This document shows positions 60,068-64,000 of a DNA stretch of 64,000 nt, piece by piece. How positions within the stretch are numbered: the first letter of the stretch is position 1; the number at the start of each line of letters is the position of its first letter. This DNA is from Streptomyces sp. NBC_01314 (GTDB lineage Bacteria; Actinomycetota; Actinomycetes; Streptomycetales; Streptomycetaceae). The stretch is taken from contig NZ_CP108394.1 in assembly GCF_041435215.1 (NCBI RefSeq), positions 11,098,001 through 11,162,000 on the forward strand, read 5' to 3'. The notes below the pieces were generated by a model. The model worked only from the letters and a program-made list of their open reading frames with translations, did no database searches and had not been told where the DNA came from. The translations under genes and the position numbers were made by a program.

Positions 60068-60086
60068 GGGACGAATCCCTCCCCCC
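60068..60086 (-). promoter_or_regulatory. MmyB-operator candidate 3
   Basis: Complement reads GGGGGGAGGGATTCGTCCC, 17 of 19 bases identical to candidate 4. It precedes the quinone oxidoreductase gene by 107 bp. Confidence 0.6.
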
Positions 60087-60089
60087 ATG

Positions 60090-60420
60090 ACACCAGCACC
60101 GGTGAGAGATGCGATGCTCCTCCCGGTCGCGCTGTGGCATGCCGATGAGAGCGAGTGTGTGGGGCAGTCTGGGGCAGGCTCATCCTGAGGGCGGAACGAG
60201 CGGTTCCGGCGGTCAGAGCGCCCAGACGGGCGTGGACGAAGCCGCTGAGGAGCATGCCGACGGTGGTCACAGCCGTTCAGCCGACCGTCGCCCACAGCAC
60301 CGGGGCGGCGGTCGAGCCGATCGCGCCGCCGGGGAAGTCGCTCGTGACAAAGGCCGTATTCTCCGCCGGGCGGGGCTCTGTATGGGAGGCAGGCCGGTGA
60401 GATGCGCTCGTTCAGCAATG
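60090..60420 (-). other. gene-sized gap with hydrophobic frame fragments, no intact gene
   Basis: Minus-strand fragments AENTAFVTSDFPGGAIGSTA, APVLWATVG, stop, VTTVGMLLSGFVHARLGALT suggest the end of a membrane transporter, but no family can be named. Candidate operator 5 lies just upstream of it. Confidence 0.25.
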
Positions 60421-60480
60421 CCCGCTGATTTTTTTCGAGCCCATGCAGGCGAATCCTGTTCAGCGGGGCAGCCCTGGCCA

Positions 60481-60500
60481 GGGGGAAAGACTTCTCCTCC
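60481..60500 (+). promoter_or_regulatory. MmyB-operator candidate 5
   Basis: GGGGGAAAGACTTCTCCTCC; its complement (GGAGAAGTCTTTCCCCC) resembles the other sites more weakly. It sits between the third regulator's stop and the decayed membrane-protein stretch. Confidence 0.35.
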
Positions 60501-60523
60501 TGCGGACGCACGTGGGAGAGGGC

Positions 60524-61393
60524 TCAGGTGACGGTGTCGGACGCGGTCCGTTTGTGGTCTGCGGCCCAGGAGGCCAGGAGGCGTAGTCCGTCGTGGGAGG
60601 GGGATCCGGGTTCGGCGTTCCATACGATGATGTGCTGGTCGGGGTCTGTGCCGCAGGTGAGGGTGTTCCAGTCGAGTGTGAGGTCGCCGATCACGGGGTG
60701 ACGGAGTTTCTTGACGCCTTTGCCGCGCATGGCGACGTCGTGTGCGGTCCACCACTGCCGGAACTGTGCGTCGCGGGTGGAGAGTTCCTCGACCAGGGTG
60801 GTGAGGCGCTCGTCGCCGGGGTAGCGTGCGCTTTCCATGCGCAGCTGGGCGATGGCCAGCCGGGTGACTTCTTCCCAGTCGGTGTACAGCTCGCGCATCC
60901 AGGGTTCGGTGAACAGCAGCCGGACGAATACGCGTTCCTGTTGCGGGTAGCGTCCGAAATCGGTCCACAGGGCGGCGGCGAGCCGGTTCCAGCCCAGGAT
61001 GTCGGTGCGCCGGCCGATGACGAAGGCGGGGGAGGCGGTGAGGTCGTCCAGCATGCGCTGCAGCTGTGTGTCCACCTGCTGACGGTCGCCCGAGGTGGGT
61101 GGGCGCGGCGTCCCTTTCGCCGCGAGGTCGAAGAGGTAGGTGCGCTGGTCGTCGTTGAGGCGGAGTGCCTGGGCGATCTCGTTCAAAAGGGGTGCCGATG
61201 CCTGGAGGCGGCCCTGTTCGATCCGTGTGTAGTACTCGGTGCTGATCGCGGCGAGCAGGGCTACTTCCTCGCGGCGCAGACCGCTCACCCGCCGCCGTTG
61301 CCCCTCGCGGAGTCCGACCTGGGAAGGGCTGACCTCGGCGCGGCGGGCCTTGAGGAACTCACCCAGCTCGTTCAGATGAGGATTGCGGTTCAT
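60524..61393 (-). CDS. XRE regulator with MmyB-type ligand domain (paralogue 3)
   Basis: A 289-residue regulator like paralogues 1 and 2: LNELGEFLKARRAEVSPSQV, VSGLRREEVALLAAISTEYY, TRIEQGRLQAS, then MmyB domain with VIGRRTDILGWNRLAAALWT, FTEPWMRELYTDW, AQFRQWWTAHDV and HPVIGDLTLDWNTLTC. ATG 61393. It faces the DJ-1/SnoaL genes and the quinone oxidoreductase on the same strand. Operator candidate 4 lies 36 bp before its start, the same distance as for paralogue 2. Confidence 0.93.
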   Translation of the reverse strand: MNRNPHLNELGEFLKARRAEVSPSQVGLREGQRRRVSGLRREEVALLAAISTEYYTRIEQGRLQASAPLLNEIAQALRLNDDQRTYLFDLAAKGTPRPPTSGDRQQVDTQLQRMLDDLTASPAFVIGRRTDILGWNRLAAALWTDFGRYPQQERVFVRLLFTEPWMRELYTDWEEVTRLAIAQLRMESARYPGDERLTTLVEELSTRDAQFRQWWTAHDVAMRGKGVKKLRHPVIGDLTLDWNTLTCGTDPDQHIIVWNAEPGSPSHDGLRLLASWAADHKRTASDTVT

Positions 61394-61428
61394 GACTTGC
61401 AGCCTCGCACAGAAGCCCGGGGTTGTGA

Positions 61429-61447
61429 GGGGGGAGGGATTCCACCC
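61429..61447 (+). promoter_or_regulatory. MmyB-operator candidate 4
   Basis: GGGGGGAGGGATTCCACCC, ending 36 bp before the start of the third MmyB-type gene; nearly identical to candidate 3. Confidence 0.6.
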
Positions 61448-61487
61448 ATGGTGGCCTGGCTCAGGTACGCATTTTCATCGTGGTGGA

Positions 61488-61521
61488 CTCGGCGGCCCGG
61501 GGTGCGTGCCGGGCCGCCGAG
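61488..61521 (-). terminator. 13-bp hairpin terminator after the DJ-1/PfpI gene
   Basis: CTCGGCGGCCCGG (61488-61500) and CCGGGCCGCCGAG (61509-61521) pair perfectly around an 8-base loop, 20 bp beyond the stop codon at 61541. Confidence 0.75.
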
Positions 61522-61540
61522 GGATCACACGGCTGTGGTG

Positions 61541-62242
61541 TCAGCCCGCCAGTGCCCTGACGAGCTCGTGGGCCAGCGGGACCGCGGAGCCCGGGTTCTG
61601 GCCGGTGTACAGGGTGCGGTCGGTCTCGACGTGCGGGGCGAACGGCTCGCTCTCACGGTAGTCGGCGCCGAGTTCGTCGACGAGGCGGTCCTGCAGCAGC
61701 CACTTCGCGCGGTCCGCGAGACCGTTGAGTTTCTCCTCGGCGTTGGACAGGCCGGTCATCCGGTAGCCGGCGAACGGCGACGTGCCGTCCGCACCGATGG
61801 TGGCCAGCAGCGCCGCGGGGCCGTGGCACACCAGGGACACCGGCTTGCCCGAGGCGAGCCACTGGGTGAGCAGCCGGCCGGAGGCGGCGTCGTCGGGCAG
61901 GTCCTCCATCGGGCCCCAGCCGCCGGGGTAGAACACCGCCGCGTAGTCGTCGATGTTCACGTCCTCGATGCGCATCGGGTGCGCGAGCTCGCTCGCCTCG
62001 CGCAGGGCGGTGCGCATGCGCTGCGCGCCTTCCTCGCCGCCGTTGAACTCCGCGGTGAGGCTGAGCGCGTCCGCCGTGGGCGGCACGCCGCCGGGTGTCG
62101 CCGCCGCGATCTGGTATCCGGCTTCCCTGAAGACCTGGTAGGGGCCGATTGCTTCCTCGGCCCAGAAGCCGGCCGGCTGCCGGGTTGCGTCGGCCAGCGT
62201 CCAGTGGTCGGACGCGGTGATCACGAAGAGGATCTTCGCCAT
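61541..62242 (-). CDS. DJ-1/PfpI family protein (type 1 glutamine amidotransferase-like)
   Basis: A 233-residue protein of the DJ-1/Hsp31 fold. It starts MAKILFVITASDHWTLADAT, has the acidic residue in GFWAEEAIGPYQVF, the segment YAAVFYPGGWGPMEDL and the nucleophile elbow VSLVCHGPAALL with the reactive cysteine. AGGAGC precedes ATG 62242. This larger subgroup includes methylglyoxal-detoxifying and chaperone-like members. It is downstream of the SnoaL gene with a 31-bp gap and closed by a strong terminator. Confidence 0.93.
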   Translation of the reverse strand: MAKILFVITASDHWTLADATRQPAGFWAEEAIGPYQVFREAGYQIAAATPGGVPPTADALSLTAEFNGGEEGAQRMRTALREASELAHPMRIEDVNIDDYAAVFYPGGWGPMEDLPDDAASGRLLTQWLASGKPVSLVCHGPAALLATIGADGTSPFAGYRMTGLSNAEEKLNGLADRAKWLLQDRLVDELGADYRESEPFAPHVETDRTLYTGQNPGSAVPLAHELVRALAG

Positions 62243-62273
62243 GGTCTGCTCCTGATGAAATGGGTGGGGGGCT

Positions 62274-62666
62274 TCAGCCCTTGAGGGCTTCCTGCAGGAC
62301 GTGGCTGTCGGCGGCCTGGCGCATGCTGACGGCCCTGCCGTCGCGGACGGTCCACAGGTGGATGAAGCGGACGTCGGCCTTGTTCCCGGTCTTCGTCTGG
62401 GCGTGGTAGTGCCCCAACACGAAGACATGGCCTTCGTCGTCGGCGTAGAACTCCTCCGCCACCGCCCCGAAGGACTCGTAGTTCGGCATCGTCCTGCCGA
62501 AGAAGTCCTTCGCCGCGCTGTCCCAGCCGTGGTAGACGCCGCTGTTGGGGAAGCCGGGGGTGATGTCCCACACGAGGTCCGGCGCCATGACCTCGGCGGT
62601 GACTTCCGGGGCCATTGCGGATTCGTAGAGCCGGCGGATGAGGGCGAGGTTCGGGGAGTCGGACAT
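62274..62666 (-). CDS. SnoaL/NTF2-like protein
   Basis: A 130-residue NTF2-fold protein: LALIRRLYESAMAPEVTAEV at the N-terminus, DLVWDITPGFPNSGVYHGWD with the common F-P-x-x-G-x-Y-x-G pattern, and VRFIHLWTVRDGRAVSMRQA. Such proteins are often isomerases or stress-related binding proteins. AAGGAGCCACCC precedes ATG 62666. It is cotranscribed with the DJ-1 gene. A related but distinct SnoaL domain is fused to DUF2255 at 52595-53479. Confidence 0.9.
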   Translation of the reverse strand: MSDSPNLALIRRLYESAMAPEVTAEVMAPDLVWDITPGFPNSGVYHGWDSAAKDFFGRTMPNYESFGAVAEEFYADDEGHVFVLGHYHAQTKTGNKADVRFIHLWTVRDGRAVSMRQAADSHVLQEALKG

Positions 62667-62735
62667 GGGTGGCTCCTTGCGGAAGGTGGGTGGGGGGTGG
62701 ATCGGAATCGGATACGGGGAGGAAAGGCCTGGTGA

Positions 62736-62867
62736 TCAGGCGGCGAGAGCGGCCCGTCCCGCGCGGAAGACCGCGGCCCGGCACGCGACCCGAGCACCCA
62801 GGAAGAAGCCCAGCCGGCTGATGTCGCCCTCACTGCCCGTGGTGGAGTCCCGGCCGGAATCGGACAT
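62736..62867 (-). CDS. possible 43-residue protein
   Basis: A short frame from ATG 62867: MSDSGRDSTTGSEGDISRLG, then FFLGARVACRAAVFRAGRAA, LAA. AGGAG lies ten bases upstream. The first residues (MSDS) resemble those of the SnoaL gene 69 bp downstream, which may mean a truncated relative or a genuine small protein. It is the first frame after operator candidate 6. Confidence 0.4.
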   Translation of the reverse strand: MSDSGRDSTTGSEGDISRLGFFLGARVACRAAVFRAGRAALAA

Positions 62868-62936
62868 GGTGAGGGGCTCCTCGAAATGTCTTGGTCGGTG
62901 TGCGACCAAGCTTTGCATCGGAAGAGCGCGCTGTGA

Positions 62937-62955
62937 GGGGTAAGAAAATCTCCCC
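62937..62955 (-). promoter_or_regulatory. MmyB-operator candidate 6
   Basis: Complement reads GGGGAGATTTTCTTACCCC, 17 of 19 bases matching candidate 1. It precedes the small frame, the SnoaL gene and the DJ-1 gene. Confidence 0.65.
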
Positions 62956-63109
62956 TCCCTGCCGCGCTCCCGGTATGCGAATTCGGTCCGACGCCGGATC
63001 CTGCGGGGCGGTCCGTCCCGCACCCGCGTGGTAGGACAGTCGCAGTTCGCGTTCGCCGCTTTGTCCGGGACCGGTTTCTGCGCCTACTCGGCTGAGGCGT
63101 TGTGGGCCT

Positions 63110-64000
63110 CTAGAGGACGGCGAAGAACTCCACCATCTTGGGGATCGCCTGGTCCATGTATTCAGGCACGTCGTACAATGCGATATGCGTTGCGCCTTCG
63201 ATGACGAACAATTCCTTCGGCCCCTTGGAAAGCTCGTAGGCCTGGTCGCTGAATACCTTTGTGTCCGCCTTGCTCCCTGCGATGAGGAGCATCGGCTGGG
63301 TAAGCAGTTCCGGGATCTGGTCAAACGCCGAGAAGGCGAACATCTTGTCCATGCTGGTCAGCAGGAAACGGCCCTTCGAATTTGGATGCTGACCTCGCGG
63401 CGTCCTGTAGTAGTCGTACCCCTCGCGCAGGAGGTCCGGGGTGCTTTCGTTGATCTCTTCCAGCGTTTCCGGGATGAACGGGGCGTAGACGGGCTCCGCA
63501 CCTCGCGCTTCCGCGGTGCGCTGGTTGGAGACCATTTCCAGCGTTCCGATCTGCTCGGCCACCGGGGACATGTGCCCCAGAAAGCCCCTGGAACCCTCGC
63601 CCATCGGAGCTGCGCTGACCGTGGCCACTGCCTTGAAGCGACGTTCGGTCTGGGCCACGCTGATCGCGTAGCCGCCGCCGGCGCAAATGCCGAAGACCCC
63701 CATGCGCTCGGAGTCGACGAACGGAAGCGTGGTGAGGAAGTCGGCTGCACAGCGAGCGTCTTCCACCCGGGTCGTCGGGTCCTCCAGGAGGCGGGGTTCG
63801 CCACCGCTCGCTCCCTGATATGAGGAGTCGTAGACAACGGTGACGAATCCCTGCTCGGCGAGCTTCTTGGCGTAGTGGCCGATGGTCTGTTCCTTTACGC
63901 CTCCGGCCGGATGGATTCCGACGAGTGCCGGATACGTCTTGTCTTCGCTGAAGTTTTCTGGCAGATGGAGATGTCCTGAAATCTCTACTGCCTTGTTCCT
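63110..64000 (-). CDS. alpha/beta hydrolase, dienelactone-hydrolase-like (5' end outside window)
   Basis: 297 codons of an alpha/beta hydrolase whose N-terminus lies beyond the right edge. Segments in order: SGHLHLPENFSEDKTYPALV, IHPAGGVKEQTIGHYAKKLA, YQGASGGEPRLLEDPTTRVE, then the nucleophile elbow GVFGICAGGGYAISV with Cys instead of Ser, as in dienelactone hydrolases, and GATHIALYDVPEYM with the catalytic His. It is the intact paralogue of the relic at 55293-56225, which has Ser-Thr at the elbow. Codon use is clearly less GC-rich than the neighbours, a sign of recent transfer. Confidence 0.92.
   Translation of the reverse strand, partial: RNKAVEISGHLHLPENFSEDKTYPALVGIHPAGGVKEQTIGHYAKKLAEQGFVTVVYDSSYQGASGGEPRLLEDPTTRVEDARCAADFLTTLPFVDSERMGVFGICAGGGYAISVAQTERRFKAVATVSAAPMGEGSRGFLGHMSPVAEQIGTLEMVSNQRTAEARGAEPVYAPFIPETLEEINESTPDLLREGYDYYRTPRGQHPNSKGRFLLTSMDKMFAFSAFDQIPELLTQPMLLIAGSKADTKVFSDQAYELSKGPKELFVIEGATHIALYDVPEYMDQAIPKMVEFFAVL

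Overview
The base composition (about 70% G+C, with G or C at most third codon positions), the AAGGAG-type ribosome binding sites, frequent GTG starts and the families present (MmyB-type regulators, DUF2690, DUF4232, DUF4389, SulP, NarL-type two-component systems) indicate a Streptomyces or close relative. The window reads as accessory chromosome, probably an arm region. No core housekeeping genes were found, most transcription units have one to four genes, and at least ten relics of transposases or an integrase lie between them, together with one insertion sequence that looks intact. No rRNA, tRNA or CRISPR array was found.

Layout. 1-5.7 kb: a minus-strand acyl-CoA catabolism unit (acyl-CoA synthetase, enoyl-CoA hydratase, SDR dehydrogenase, then a CocE-type hydrolase cut by the window edge) with its own TetR repressor; the same GGGTAC half-site occurs at both promoters. 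5.7-8.2 kb: debris (acyl-CoA ligase tail, frameshifted malic enzyme, ISL3 relic) around one hypothetical gene. 8.2-13 kb: a lipoprotein, a small secreted protein, two translationally coupled membrane-anchored XRE proteins and a DUF2975/XRE pair with a perfect palindrome in front. 14.1-15.9 kb: quinone-oxidoreductase/TetR divergent pair. 16.8-19.9 kb: isochorismatase-like protein, MFS exporter and LysR regulator. 19.9-22.8 kb: integrase and metal-binding-enzyme relics, a hypothetical gene and a MerR regulator. 23.2-24.7 kb: SulP anion transporter. 25.8-33 kb: hypothetical and secreted genes mixed with single-indel pseudogenes. 33.3-38.3 kb: universal stress protein, zinc-ribbon protein, and a VOC/NAD(P)-binding operon facing a GntR regulator. 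38.6-44.3 kb: sensor kinase, response regulator, and ABC ATPase plus FtsX-type permease. 44.9-49.6 kb: DinB protein, lipoprotein, an IS3-family element and a broken TnpB.

49.9-64 kb: a redox and detoxification island. A long minus-strand series (alpha/beta hydrolase relic, carboxymuconolactone decarboxylase-like protein, cupin relic, zinc alcohol dehydrogenase, SnoaL-DUF2255 fusion, CPA1 antiporter, amidohydrolase) is followed by three paralogous MmyB-type regulators set among a quinone oxidoreductase, a DJ-1/PfpI protein, a SnoaL protein and another alpha/beta hydrolase. A G-rich/C-rich motif of about 19 bp occurs 34-36 bp before the start codon of each of the three regulators and again in front of the neighbouring redox genes. 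This apparent shared MmyB operator is the most interesting signal I found.

Several pseudogenes differ from an intact reading frame by one base or one stop codon. They may be real decay or uncorrected sequencing indels, and this is said where it applies.
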